From Cyanobacteria bacterium SW_9_44_58 (lineage in GTDB: Bacteria > Cyanobacteriota > Cyanobacteriia > Cyanobacteriales > Rubidibacteraceae), in the NCBI GenBank assembly GCA_003021905.1, contig PXPI01000086.1, positions 1 to 53,441 on the forward strand: a DNA stretch of 53,441 bases, in the 5' to 3' direction. Shown here in pieces: positions 34,888 to 44,059 of this stretch; positions within the stretch are counted from its first letter, which is position 1, and each line of letters opens with the position of its first letter. The notes under the pieces are model-generated. The model was not told the DNA's origin, did no database searches, and saw only the letters and a program-made list of their open reading frames with translations. Made by a program: the position numbers and the translations under genes.

Positions 34888-36237
34888 ATGAATGAGTCTA
34901 ATCCTCGGCAAGTTGTTTTGAATGCCTTAGGGGAGGTTATCTTCAAAGATGCCTATGCTGAGGCGGCATTGCATCGCGCTTTTGCCAAACACTCCCTTTC
35001 CTCGCAAAATTCCCGATTGGTCAGCGAATTAGTCTATGGCATCGTCCGCCGACAACGCACCCTAGATGCTTTAATCGATCAATTTGCCAGTAAACCCGCT
35101 TTGCAACAACCGCCCAAACTGCGGCTGATTCTACAACTGGGGTTCTATCAGTTGCGCTATCTCACCCAAGTGCCTCCTTCTGCCGCAGTTGATACCAGTG
35201 TTGACCTGGCTAAAAGCAATGGCTTAGGTAAACTGGCCGGCGTGGTTAATGGCATTTTGCGCCAATATATTCGTCAAACGGAAACCGGTGATGACCCTTT
35301 AAAATTGCCCCAAGATTCCATTCAGCGATTAGGGGTTTTGCATAGCTTCCCCAATTGGCTTGTTCAACTGTGGTGCGATGAATTGGGAGAGGAAACGGCT
35401 AGCCAGTTAGCCCTCTGGTTTAATCAAGCGCCGCATATCGACCTCAGAATCAATCCATTGTTAACCACCCGAGCGACAGTGGAAAAGGCATTGCAAGAAG
35501 CTAAAATCGGTTATACGGTTGTTCCTTGGATCCCTTGGGGAATCAGACTTGCTAGCGGGGGCGGCAATATTCAACAGCTTCCCGGTTTCCAAGCGGGATG
35601 GTGGACCGTACAAGATTTTAGCGCCCAACTGGTCAGTTATTTATTGAACCCGCAGCCGGGAGAAACCGTTATTGATGCTTGTGCCGCACCAGGGGGAAAA
35701 ACTACCCATATTGCCGAATTAATGCGCGATCGCGGAATTATTTGGGCCTGCGATCGCGCTGCCAATCGCCTGAAAAAAGTTGCCAGCAACACGCAAAGAT
35801 TACAGTTGCAGTCTATCCAAACTTGTGTCGGGGATGTGCGGGAATTATCCCAGTTTGAAGAAACTGCCGACCGCGTTTTAATTGACGCCCCTTGTTCCGG
35901 GTTAGGCACACTACACCGACGGGCTGATTTACGCTGGCGACAAACCCCGCAAAATTTAGTCGCGTTAGCGCAGCTGCAGCAGGAAATTCTAAGTTGCGCC
36001 GCCAATTGGGTAAAACCGCAAGGCACCATGGTCTATGCTACTTGCACCATTAACCCCTTAGAAAATGAAGATGTCATTCAGACGTTTTTGACCAATCATC
36101 CCCAATGGGAAATTGCATCCCCTCCTAACAATTTTCCTGCCTTATCTTTCGTCTCGGAGAAAGGCTGGCTAAAAATGATTCCCACCGAACACGATAGCGA
36201 TGGTTTTTTTATGGTGCGATTAAAACGCAAGCGTTGA
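34888..36237 (+). CDS. rsmB: 16S rRNA (cytosine-967-C5) methyltransferase
   Basis: The 449-residue protein has an N-terminal NusB-like RNA-binding domain (about 5-140, beginning NPRQVVLNALGEV) and a C-terminal Rossmann methyltransferase: DACAAPGGKTTHIAE (SAM), LIDAPCSGLGTLHRR (releasing Cys) and YATCTINPLENED (catalytic Cys). It methylates C967 of 16S rRNA. Length is normal. It is convergent with the orthocaspase gene, separated by only 2 bp. Confidence 0.93.
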   Translation: MNESNPRQVVLNALGEVIFKDAYAEAALHRAFAKHSLSSQNSRLVSELVYGIVRRQRTLDALIDQFASKPALQQPPKLRLILQLGFYQLRYLTQVPPSAAVDTSVDLAKSNGLGKLAGVVNGILRQYIRQTETGDDPLKLPQDSIQRLGVLHSFPNWLVQLWCDELGEETASQLALWFNQAPHIDLRINPLLTTRATVEKALQEAKIGYTVVPWIPWGIRLASGGGNIQQLPGFQAGWWTVQDFSAQLVSYLLNPQPGETVIDACAAPGGKTTHIAELMRDRGIIWACDRAANRLKKVASNTQRLQLQSIQTCVGDVRELSQFEETADRVLIDAPCSGLGTLHRRADLRWRQTPQNLVALAQLQQEILSCAANWVKPQGTMVYATCTINPLENEDVIQTFLTNHPQWEIASPPNNFPALSFVSEKGWLKMIPTEHDSDGFFMVRLKRKR

Positions 36238-36239
36238 TC

Positions 36240-38504
36240 TCAGATAACCTGATAAACAAAACTTAGAGTTGCCCAACAGTTGACATTTAAGGCATAAACA
36301 CTGCTATCGGACCCTGTTACATCGCTAGGCACTTGACTTGCCCGTTGTAAATCGTCTTGCAGGGCTTTGACGACATTTAAGGGATTGGGCAAATCAATGA
36401 TCCGTTCTCCTTCTCCCTTCGATTGCGGAATCTGGGAAAGGACACTCAAGGTTTTGGTGAAGGGTTCCCGACTCGCTATCACATACATTTCCGATAATCC
36501 CGCCGGTCCAGGCACTTGCCACTTATAAGACGCTTCCGTTTTGGGAACAAGACGGGTTTCTCCCGGGGAAAGTTTGAGATCTTGCAACGGTTTCTTACTT
36601 TGCGAGGGATCAATCCCAGCAGAGGCATCGGGCAAATAAAACGCCAGCGGGTTAGCGCCGGAATCGACGCCTAATAGGAAACAATAAAGATCGCGATCGC
36701 TGATATTTTTTAAACGATATTGAATTTGACTGCCGCTGGCAATTTGGGGAAAGGCGCCTGCCAAGGCATAGGGCAAGGACTGGGTATCAAAGAAAAACTC
36801 TTTTCCTTGACGATAGCGAAACGTTTCTTGGCTAATAACAGGGGTAGTTTCTCCTGTAGGGGAAACGGTTTCTAAAGTGGCCCGCAACCCTAGCCGGGAA
36901 GACCCTTCATTAACAGTTAAGCGGCACAACTTCGTTGCCAATAGGGTTTGCAAGGTTGGTACCAAGCGCATGACAGCAGATTTTACTGCTTCGGTTTGGG
37001 ATCCCACTGTACTGGGAATGGGAATTCCCCCCACAGAGAATAGACCATAGCCATTGTCGGCAATGTTGTTTATGGGAGGATTGCTTTGCAGGGCTTGCCC
37101 TTTACTAAATAAATAATCAGCATTTCCGTCTCCGGCGCTAATGACAGAAGAAACTTCTCCCACATTGGAAAAGGCGCTGGTGGCATCAACCCGCTCAATG
37201 CGGCCTAAATTGGCCTCCAGCGCCACAATCAAGCCGGGATTGCGAGAAATGACGCGAATTTCTTCCTGCAACCCCTGTCCCACTGTTACCGGATCACTCG
37301 GCGCCAGCAGACGGGCTTTGGCCGTTAAGCCGTCACGACTGCTCAGTTTAACGTTCAACTGAGAACGGTCCCCATATTGAGACGGAACGGACAAGATGGA
37401 ATTGACGCCATAATCTTTTAAAACTGCCGGAGGAATCCCGGATAAGCGCAGTTTAACCCCATCGTCGGTTTCCACGCCGGTAATTACCCCTTCTGCGCCG
37501 AATAAATCGGAAAAGGCATAATAGGGAACAATGGTGGTTCCTTGATCGCCAAATAAGCGCGGTTGCTGTTGCGACCCTAATAAGCGTTCAATTTCTTGGG
37601 TGCTGCGAGTTAAGGAAATTTGAACATTACTGGCTGAGATAGCTTCCCAAAGGGAGTGGGTTAAAGTGTGGGTAAACACCCCGGCATTAAATCCGCCCCA
37701 GTCAGCTTCTGTGGCAATTTGCTGCGGCCCAGTTGCTGTTATGGCTATCCCTGGCAGGTTCTGTTGTTGCTTGAAAAGATTTTCTAGGGAAGGAGAAAGG
37801 TTATTGAATTGATCTTCTAGGCTTTGCGCAAAGTTAAAGTCTTCTTCGCTGAGGGAAAACTCACCGGAATTTTTCACTGAACGCACGCGCAAATTGCCTT
37901 GCAACTGTTGATTTGTCCCAAGATAGCTTGTATCAAGCACAAGGGTAACTTTATCAGTGGGCAGCGATCGCGCTAAGGTGGCTAAGCTGCTTTCTAGGAG
38001 TAAGCTGCTGTCGCGGAACCATTGTCCGGAACTGCCATTACTGGGAACTAGGGCATTAACAGATTGGGGAACATTTTCTTGCTGCCAGGAAGGGGGGATT
38101 TGGGCTTTAGCGCCATAGCCGCTGAAATGGAACACCACAATGTCTCCGGGTTGGGCTTGTTTCACTAGATGTTCCATGAAGGCGCTGACAATTTTTTCCC
38201 GAGTGGCAGACTGGTCGGTGAGGGTTACAATGTCATTGCTTTGAAATCCAAACCGATAGCGCAACAGTTCTTTTTGTTCTTCCACATCTGTCACACAGCC
38301 TTTGAGCGGCGTTTGCCGGCTATATTCATTAATTCCCACTAAAAGCGCAAGTTTCCCATTGCTGGAACTTGCTAAAGCCTGAGTATAATGATGAAGTTTC
38401 CTTTTGAAGCTGGGATTTAGAGCAAACGGCGATCCGCCATAAGCGCCCCAGGCGAGAACCGTTAATCCTGCTTGTTGTAGAAATTTACGCCGATCCATCC
38501 CCAT
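36240..38504 (-). CDS. Orthocaspase (metacaspase-like) with replaced catalytic dyad
   Basis: The 754-residue protein starts with a Tat-like signal (DRRKFLQQAGLTVLAWGA). A caspase p20 domain follows at about 50-320. Active orthocaspases have SGHG with catalytic His and D(S/T)CHSG with catalytic Cys. Here the first reads FHFSGYG (Tyr130) and the second DTSYLG (Ser193), so both catalytic residues are lost. The C-terminal 400 residues are beta-rich with no motif I know, possibly DUF4384-like. It is probably exported and non-proteolytic. ATGs at 38504 and 38498 are both possible. Confidence 0.88.
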   Translation of the reverse strand: MGMDRRKFLQQAGLTVLAWGAYGGSPFALNPSFKRKLHHYTQALASSSNGKLALLVGINEYSRQTPLKGCVTDVEEQKELLRYRFGFQSNDIVTLTDQSATREKIVSAFMEHLVKQAQPGDIVVFHFSGYGAKAQIPPSWQQENVPQSVNALVPSNGSSGQWFRDSSLLLESSLATLARSLPTDKVTLVLDTSYLGTNQQLQGNLRVRSVKNSGEFSLSEEDFNFAQSLEDQFNNLSPSLENLFKQQQNLPGIAITATGPQQIATEADWGGFNAGVFTHTLTHSLWEAISASNVQISLTRSTQEIERLLGSQQQPRLFGDQGTTIVPYYAFSDLFGAEGVITGVETDDGVKLRLSGIPPAVLKDYGVNSILSVPSQYGDRSQLNVKLSSRDGLTAKARLLAPSDPVTVGQGLQEEIRVISRNPGLIVALEANLGRIERVDATSAFSNVGEVSSVISAGDGNADYLFSKGQALQSNPPINNIADNGYGLFSVGGIPIPSTVGSQTEAVKSAVMRLVPTLQTLLATKLCRLTVNEGSSRLGLRATLETVSPTGETTPVISQETFRYRQGKEFFFDTQSLPYALAGAFPQIASGSQIQYRLKNISDRDLYCFLLGVDSGANPLAFYLPDASAGIDPSQSKKPLQDLKLSPGETRLVPKTEASYKWQVPGPAGLSEMYVIASREPFTKTLSVLSQIPQSKGEGERIIDLPNPLNVVKALQDDLQRASQVPSDVTGSDSSVYALNVNCWATLSFVYQVI

Positions 38505-38591
38505 CTCAGCAATTCTGTTTATGATGTGTCATTTGCTATTACTGTATAAGGTTTTGTACGGAAGTCAAATTTTGTTTCTCCCTCCTGACAA

Positions 38592-39269
38592 TTAATCTTG
38601 GTGGCTGGTGACAAAAGTTACATAGTTTTTTAGGTCTTGCGGGGAACCTTGTTTGGTAATTTTCCCATTTTCCAGGATAAAAGCGCGATCGCTGCCGTCC
38701 AGTTCGTCTAAGCGATGGGTTACCCAAAGGGCAGTAATGCCCCGCTCTTTCACCAAGGCACGCACCTGTTGCACCAATTCTTGTTGCATTTCGGGATCCA
38801 GCAAAGCTGTGGGTTCATCGAATAATAACACAGGACAGTTCCGCGCGATCGCGCCTGCAATGGCAATCCGCTGTTTTTGTCCCCCACTGAGGGCATAAAT
38901 CGGTCGATTTTCCCAACCGGCAAGATTAACCGCACTCAGGGCTTCTTGCACGCGATCGCGCACTTGTGTCCAATTTAGCTGTTCTGACACCAACCCAAAG
39001 GCCACATCGGCGCCCACGGTAGGCATCACTAACTGATGATCGGGATTTTGAAACACAAAGCCCAAGGGCTGTTCCACATAACATTCTCCCGTCTGCGGAC
39101 TCAACATTCCCGCCAAAATTCGCAGCAGGGTGGATTTGCCGCTGCCATTGCTCCCCAACAGCATCCAAAATTCACCGCGAGGAATTTCCAAGGAACAATT
39201 TTGCAATATCGGTTGTTGCGGTTGCCAAGCAAAGGTCAGATTTTTCAGCGCGATCGCGGGTTGTCCCAT
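38592..39269 (-). CDS. ABC transporter ATP-binding protein (ECF/CbiO-like)
   Basis: The 225-residue ATPase has Walker A GSNGSGKST (about 39-47), Q-loop VFQNPDHQLVMPTV, signature LSGGQKQR, Walker B VLLFDEP and H-loop VTHR. The NPDHQL Q-loop is characteristic of the energising subunits of ECF-type (cobalt, nickel, biotin) importers. No membrane or substrate-binding subunit lies beside it, so its partner must be elsewhere. A HIP1 site precedes the start. Confidence 0.92.
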   Translation of the reverse strand: MGQPAIALKNLTFAWQPQQPILQNCSLEIPRGEFWMLLGSNGSGKSTLLRILAGMLSPQTGECYVEQPLGFVFQNPDHQLVMPTVGADVAFGLVSEQLNWTQVRDRVQEALSAVNLAGWENRPIYALSGGQKQRIAIAGAIARNCPVLLFDEPTALLDPEMQQELVQQVRALVKERGITALWVTHRLDELDGSDRAFILENGKITKQGSPQDLKNYVTFVTSHQD

Positions 39270-39297
39270 ATTTGTGACTCAATATTGCTAAGTGAAT

Positions 39298-39328
39298 CGG
39301 GTTGGGTTGTTCCATGGAACTCAACCCG
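39298..39328. repeat. Nested palindrome between two minus-strand genes
   Basis: An outer CGGGTTG / CAACCCG pair (39298-39304 with 39322-39328) encloses the perfect palindrome GTTCCATGGAAC (39309-39320). It lies upstream of the ABC ATPase gene's 5' end and downstream side faces the small hypothetical gene. It could be an operator or an mRNA hairpin; no T-run follows. Confidence 0.4.
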
Positions 39329-39360
39329 ATAGTGATCGCAATGAAGCGAGATTCATTCGT

Positions 39361-39621
39361 TTAGGATTGCATGAAAAATCCTGCAGGGCGTCCTGCCGCA
39401 GTGCCATCTTTTTGCGATAAAATAACGGCACTAATTTGGTCGCTAAACACTGCCACCTTTTTTTCCGGGTCTTTTTCACAGGTTAATTCCACCAATTGAG
39501 GCTTTGCCGACTTTAGCGCATTCATCACATCTTGATACACTGCTTGGGCATCTTCAGATTCTTTTCTTTGAACCGTAATGGGAATTGGGCTATATTTCAA
39601 AGTCAGATCAATAGAGAACAT
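39361..39621 (-). CDS. Conserved cyanobacterial hypothetical protein
   Basis: An 86-residue protein, MFSIDLTLKYSPIPITVQRK at the start and GTAAGRPAGFFMQS at the end. The central LVELTCEKDPEKKVAVFSDQ is typical of a small family I associate with cyanobacteria. It has no membrane segment or catalytic motif. The gene lies just beside the second IS605-type element. Confidence 0.75.
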   Translation of the reverse strand: MFSIDLTLKYSPIPITVQRKESEDAQAVYQDVMNALKSAKPQLVELTCEKDPEKKVAVFSDQISAVILSQKDGTAAGRPAGFFMQS

Positions 39622-39671
39622 AGGTTAAAGAAGCATAAGTTTCCTTCCCAAATGTATCTTATATGAACTAC

Positions 39672-39728
39672 TCGCAAGCCGACTTACGTCTGAGCTTGCG
39701 GTTTCTGACGCTTCCTTGCGGCTTCCCG
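39672..39728. repeat. Hairpin at the tnpB end of the second IS605-type element
   Basis: CGCAAGC and GCTTGCG (about 39676 and 39697) form a stem around CGACTTACGTCTGA directly downstream of the tnpB stop at 39729. This is the expected location of the element right end and guide-RNA 3' part. The exact element boundary cannot be set without a second copy. Confidence 0.45.
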
Positions 39729-41039
39729 CTAAGGTGCGCTTTCCAATGCGGAACCAAGTTCCGCTTGGGTCGCACCTCTTTTCGCCCCTAGTTGCCTCAT
39801 GCTTGAGGATACGGATTCCGAGGTTTCCTCGGAATCGTGAGATGTCCGTCCGCACGAGGTAGAGCTAGGCGACTCCACGTCTAACGAGGCAGATTCCCCA
39901 CCCCGTAACGCCGACTCAAGCATTACCTGAGCTGCGTTAATGTCTCTGTTTTCGGAATGACCACAATGTTGACAGTTATGAACTCTGTCACTTAAGGTCT
40001 TTTTGGTAAGTTTCCAACACTTGGCACAGCGTTGGGTTGGTTTAACCGTTCGAGTAGGAATCTCGGTATAAATGCCACCAGCTTCCTCTACTTTGTACTT
40101 GATGTTATCTTTAGTCATTCCAATGGCAACATCAAGCAAATTACGGTTTAGACCTGTTTTCTGTTTCTTTCTCTTACCTTTAACCTTGCGAGTCATCCCT
40201 GTTAGATTAAGTTTTTCAGTAGCCACCATGCTATTACTGCTAACGATTTGTGAAGCTACTTGATGAGACCAATCATGTCTCTGATTAGAAACTTTACGTT
40301 TGACCCTGCTAATTTGCTTTTGGTGTTTCTTCCAACGGCGAGAGGCTTTAACTTTTCTTTTCTCAGGACGACGTTTCCGTCTGAGATTTTTAGAAAGTTG
40401 ATTCACCTTTTCTTGAGCCTTGGCTTGGAATTTAGGGGCTTCAATGAACTCACCTTCAGAGGTGGCTATCGCTACCTTGCATCCAAAGTCTAAACCAATT
40501 GCTCCACAACCCGTTTCTCTAGTTGGTTCACAGTTCACAGTTATGGAAGCGTACCAGTCTTTCCCATCAAAAAAGATGGTACAAGTGTTGGGATTGCCCC
40601 AAGTTCTAGCTTGACCTCGCATCCGAATTTTTAAGCCTAAGTCTTTAAGCTCAAAATATCCGTTTTTGCCATTAGAGTGAACTTTCCAACCTGCTTTGTC
40701 GGGATAAGTCCAACCACGATAATTCCTTCGTTTCTTAAACCGAGGGGATTTTCCTAACCCTTTGAAGAAACGCTGGTAAGCAAAATCGACTCTTTTTAAG
40801 GTAGCTTGGAGAGTATGACTCCCGAACTCTTTATATTCTGGTAATTCCTCCTTAAATTCTGGAAGACTATTTTGTTGGTCAAAATAACTTACCGAGCTTC
40901 CAAACTGTTGGTACTGCGTTTTTCGATGAGAAAGCGCAGCATTGTATAAGTCGCAATGAGCTTTTCTGGCATAATGGAGTTTTTGCTCGGTGGACTTTTT
41001 GGGATACAGTTTGAAGGTGACTCGACGGGTTGTTGCCAT
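39729..41039 (-). CDS. tnpB: TnpB RNA-guided nuclease, IS200/IS605 family
   Basis: Taking the ATG at 41039, the protein has 436 residues. The RuvC acids are intact: IGLDFGCKVAIAT (D184), MVATEKLNLTGM (E275) and NRDINAAQVML (D366). A four-Cys zinc finger, QRCAKCW...NCQHCG, precedes the last Asp. The C-terminal tail after about 370 is Ser/Glu-rich with a low-complexity look (SESVSSSMRQLG). TnpB uses an RNA made from the element's right end to cut DNA at donor or target sites. It is divergent from a truncated tnpA. Confidence 0.93.
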   Translation of the reverse strand: MATTRRVTFKLYPKKSTEQKLHYARKAHCDLYNAALSHRKTQYQQFGSSVSYFDQQNSLPEFKEELPEYKEFGSHTLQATLKRVDFAYQRFFKGLGKSPRFKKRRNYRGWTYPDKAGWKVHSNGKNGYFELKDLGLKIRMRGQARTWGNPNTCTIFFDGKDWYASITVNCEPTRETGCGAIGLDFGCKVAIATSEGEFIEAPKFQAKAQEKVNQLSKNLRRKRRPEKRKVKASRRWKKHQKQISRVKRKVSNQRHDWSHQVASQIVSSNSMVATEKLNLTGMTRKVKGKRKKQKTGLNRNLLDVAIGMTKDNIKYKVEEAGGIYTEIPTRTVKPTQRCAKCWKLTKKTLSDRVHNCQHCGHSENRDINAAQVMLESALRGGESASLDVESPSSTSCGRTSHDSEETSESVSSSMRQLGAKRGATQAELGSALESAP

Positions 41040-41096
41040 TGCCAACTTTCTTAAGAAGAGGATAGCCTAATGATAGCACAGGTATATCCCGAACAA

Positions 41097-41250
41097 ATGG
41101 AAATCAGAAAAGGGTCTCATCGTATTTTCAGTGTGCGACTGCACTTTGTATTCGTTACTCGCTATAGAACAAAAGTGATTACTGCCCAAATGTTAGAAAG
41201 ATTAAGAGAAATGAGTTGGCAAGTGTGTCAGACTAATTTCTGTGCTATCC
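41097..41250 (+). pseudogene. tnpA: IS200/IS605 transposase TnpA, truncated
   Basis: From the ATG at 41097 it encodes MEIRKGSHRIFSVRLHFVFV and TRYRTKVITAQMLERLREMS, a clear N-terminal TnpA core. After WQVCQTNF the sequence jumps into an IS605-type hairpin (about 41252-41277), so the HUH motif and catalytic tyrosine are missing. This is an internal deletion that joins the start of tnpA to an element end. The element cannot move without TnpA from another copy. Confidence 0.8.
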
Positions 41251-41251
41251 T

Positions 41252-41285
41252 TCCCCACTCCGCTACGCTGAGAGTGGGGACTGTC
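41252..41285. repeat. IS605-type end hairpin beside the truncated tnpA
   Basis: TCCCCACTC pairs with GAGTGGGGA around CGCTACGCT(GA), followed by CTGTCGCAC. This is the outer end of the second IS605-type element on the tnpA side. Confidence 0.55.
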
Positions 41286-41378
41286 GCACTTTCGTTCAAT
41301 CTTGGCTATTTGCTCTTTATTAGGTTTTAGACGGTATTGGTAGGAAGTTCGCATTGGTGTTGCTGTTAACTTTTGTTA

Positions 41379-41500
41379 TATAGCAGTTATTGGAATCACG
41401 AGGTACAGTAACAACATTGACTGAGTAAGGTTCATGACAAAATTTAATGACTTAATTGGTTCGGTGTCTAGCGTACCTCATTAGAGTAAGAATTGCTATA
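41379..41500. mobile_element. IS630-type MITE, about 122 bp
   Basis: It starts TATAGCAGTTATT with ACGAGGTAC further in and ends in the inverted form GTACCTCAT ... AAGAATTGCTATA, giving terminal repeats of about 29 bp with several mismatches. TA lies at both junctions, the target of IS630/Tc1 elements. The right end resembles that of the transposase-bearing element at 1-112, and the left part is repeated at 53346-53441. The interior has no transposase beyond an ATGACAAAATTTAA-type start. Confidence 0.7.
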
Positions 41501-41538
41501 GTAATTCTAGCACATTACTTTCAAAATGACATTACTAA

Positions 41539-41673
41539 ATGAAACAAATAACGATCAGATGCACTGAAGAGGAACATCAGCAACTTCTGTCTTACTGTAA
41601 ACATAAAGGAAGAAGCCAAAATGAAGTAATTAGGGAACAGATTAGGAAGTTATCAATTTCAGCCGGAGCGTAG
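41539..41673 (+). CDS. Small ribbon-helix-helix-like protein (44 aa)
   Basis: The frame encodes MKQITIRCTEEEHQQLLSYC and KHKGRSQNEVIREQIRKLSI followed by SAGA. The pattern of one beta strand (KQITIRCT) and two helices, with GRSQNEVIREQI in the second, matches CopG/MetJ-type ribbon-helix-helix regulators, often antitoxins or mobile-element accessory proteins. No toxin gene follows. Its place between a MITE and IS605 relics suggests an accessory origin. Confidence 0.5.
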   Translation: MKQITIRCTEEEHQQLLSYCKHKGRSQNEVIREQIRKLSISAGA

Positions 41674-42243
41674 TGAGGATATTAAACCCCCTTGATTGAT
41701 GGCGATTCATAAGGCGCCGTCGCCGGAATTTAGTTCCGGCGTCCCGTGAGCGCCGTCTACTGACTAAATCAAAGATTGTAGTCGTAGGATTCTCACCTAA
41801 GTTGCTAAATGAATAGCAACGCGTTGACGCTCCAACGGCTAAAAACGTTGGATTCTTAATTCATCGAGACACCTTAAAGTTTCCGGAAATTCAAATTCCT
41901 TCCACCGAGCGAGGGTATTTTCTCCAAAAGCGTTGATTATCCTGTTCGGGTCCGCCCGACCCTACAGTTTCAGAAATGAAAATGTTCTAGTTTTACTGGT
42001 ACTCTCGTTAGAGAGCTAACGTTTTTAGAGACCGTGGCGACGCAACGAAGTGAGGAAGTGAGGAGAGTGAGGATTGATCGCGCCTCTTGTTAATCATTTA
42101 ATTATAGCAGAAATTGATCGGTTTGCCCGGCTTCAAGATGTCGAATCTTTCAGCCCGGCGCGCCTTATATCCAACGTCTAAAAGACGCTTGGTTTTACGG
42201 CGCCCTTCTATAAAAATCAATCGGAAATACAAGGAAATCAAGA
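41674..42243. repeat. Intergenic cluster of solo IS605-type hairpins
   Basis: No credible gene occurs in these 570 bp. Hairpins are: CGCCGGAA / TTCCGGCG (41721-41741); TTGACGC leading to CCAACG / CGTTGG then ATTCTT (41824-41856), the same layout as at 8090; and CCAACGTCT / AGACGcTTGG (42171-42192). They look like relics of several element ends stacked together. The glpD promoter must lie in the right-hand part but no clear motif is visible. Confidence 0.5.
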
Positions 42244-43941
42244 ATGCGAGATTTGGAAACGATTCAAAATACCAACTATGAGTTAATCATCATCGGCGGC
42301 GGCGTTAATGGGGCGGCAACAGCCCGCGATGCTGCTTTGCGGGGCATCAAAACCATTCTACTGGAAAAATCGGATTATGCAGCGGGAACTTCAAGTTGGT
42401 CCACTCGCCTTATTCATGGGGGATTGCGCTATCTGGAGCATTTTGAATTTTCCCTAGTGCGGGAGTCGTTGCGAGAACGAGAAGTCTTGCTGCGCACCGC
42501 CCCTCATTTAGTCAAATCCTTAATGCTAACCGTTCCGGTTTACGGCGATCGATCGCGCCCCTATTGGAAAATTCAAGCTGGGATGCTGCTCTACGATCTC
42601 TTTAGCTATGATAAAACCTTGCCTTCCCACCGGATGTTGCCCAAGCAGAAATTCCATCAACTCTTTCGCTATCTTGACCAAGAGGGGTTAAAAGGCGGAG
42701 CGCAGTATTATGATGGGCAAGCGGTGTATGCCGAACGTCTCTGTTTGGAAAATATTACCGCTGCGACAGAGGCTGGGGCAACTTGTTTGAATTATGCCGA
42801 GGTTACCGGATTAATTTGCAATGGAGAGCGCATTGCCCAGTTGCAGTGTCGCGATCGTTTAAGCGGGGAGACTTTTACCGTTCAAGGCGGCGATCGCGCC
42901 GTGGTGGTAAATACCAGCGGCCCCTGGGTGGATAAAGTGTGTCAACGGGGACAACAAAACCATCAGCCCATGCCCATTGGCAAGGAACCTAAAATTGGCG
43001 GCACTAAAGGCAGCCATGTCATTGTACCGCCCTTTTCCGGGGCACCGGATACTGCTCTCTATGTGGAAGCGAAATCGGATGGCCGTCCCTTCTTTATTGT
43101 TCCCTGGTTGGGCATGTATTTGATTGGTACCACAGATTTGCCCTTCCAAGGAAATCTGGATCAAGTCAAAGCAGATAATGAAGAAATTGATTATTTGTTG
43201 CGGGAGACTAATTTAATTATCCCCAGCGCTCAACTGACGCGGCATGATGTGAAGTTTACCTACTCCGGCGTGCGTCCGCTTCCTCATTCCCAAGGAGAAA
43301 CCCCCGGCAGCGTAACCCGCAAACATATTATCCATAATCATCACTCCGAAGGCGTCAATAACTTAATCTCTCTCATTGGGGGAAAGTTAACTACCTTTCG
43401 CTGTGTGGGGGCAGAACTGGTGGATGAAGTCTGTCAAAAACAAAACCGCGCCGCTGTTGCCTCTCCCACCTTAAAAACACCTTTTCCCGGCGCGATTGTT
43501 CCCAGTGATGAACGAGTGACAGAAACCGTCGCCCAATATCGCGATCGCGTGTCTCTTGTCACTTTAAATCATTTATTCACCCTCTATGGAGCAAGAGCGA
43601 TTGACGTATTGAAATTAATTGATGAATCCCCCGATTTAGCCGAAGCAATCACGCCTCATCTACCGGATATTAAAGCCCAAATTGTATATGCGGTACGTCA
43701 AGAATTTGCTCATACCTTAGTTGATATTCTCCGCCGTCGAACCACCATTGCCATGCAGTTAAATTATGGCTTAGATGTGTTACCAGTGGTTAAGGATGTT
43801 CTGCAGAACTACTGCGGCTGGCGTCAGCAATACTTAGAAAAGGCAACCCAACAGTATCATCATTATATGACGGAAAACTGTATTCCTGACTATGTTTTAG
43901 CAGAACAAGCCAGTGTCGATAACACCTCCTTAACAAGCTAA
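42244..43941 (+). CDS. glpD: Glycerol-3-phosphate dehydrogenase (FAD, quinone-linked)
   Basis: It oxidises sn-glycerol-3-phosphate to dihydroxyacetone phosphate and passes electrons to quinone. The FAD motif IIGGGVNGAATARDAALRG is at about 15-33, followed by LLEKSDYAAGTSSWSTRLIHGGLRYLE, the substrate region of GlpD. GTTDLPFQG and LIGGKLTTFR are further signatures. The length of 565 fits; the C-terminal 130 residues are the usual helical cap. It is probably membrane-peripheral. It is monocistronic. Confidence 0.94.
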   Translation: MRDLETIQNTNYELIIIGGGVNGAATARDAALRGIKTILLEKSDYAAGTSSWSTRLIHGGLRYLEHFEFSLVRESLREREVLLRTAPHLVKSLMLTVPVYGDRSRPYWKIQAGMLLYDLFSYDKTLPSHRMLPKQKFHQLFRYLDQEGLKGGAQYYDGQAVYAERLCLENITAATEAGATCLNYAEVTGLICNGERIAQLQCRDRLSGETFTVQGGDRAVVVNTSGPWVDKVCQRGQQNHQPMPIGKEPKIGGTKGSHVIVPPFSGAPDTALYVEAKSDGRPFFIVPWLGMYLIGTTDLPFQGNLDQVKADNEEIDYLLRETNLIIPSAQLTRHDVKFTYSGVRPLPHSQGETPGSVTRKHIIHNHHSEGVNNLISLIGGKLTTFRCVGAELVDEVCQKQNRAAVASPTLKTPFPGAIVPSDERVTETVAQYRDRVSLVTLNHLFTLYGARAIDVLKLIDESPDLAEAITPHLPDIKAQIVYAVRQEFAHTLVDILRRRTTIAMQLNYGLDVLPVVKDVLQNYCGWRQQYLEKATQQYHHYMTENCIPDYVLAEQASVDNTSLTS

Positions 43942-44059
43942 TGTCTATCCATCACTTATCAAACCTGTGGAAACCCAATTAATATTTGGCGACCGGTTAT
44001 TGGCAATGGGTGTAACTCATAATCCATACCAATAACAAGCAATTCTTAATTCCCAACGG

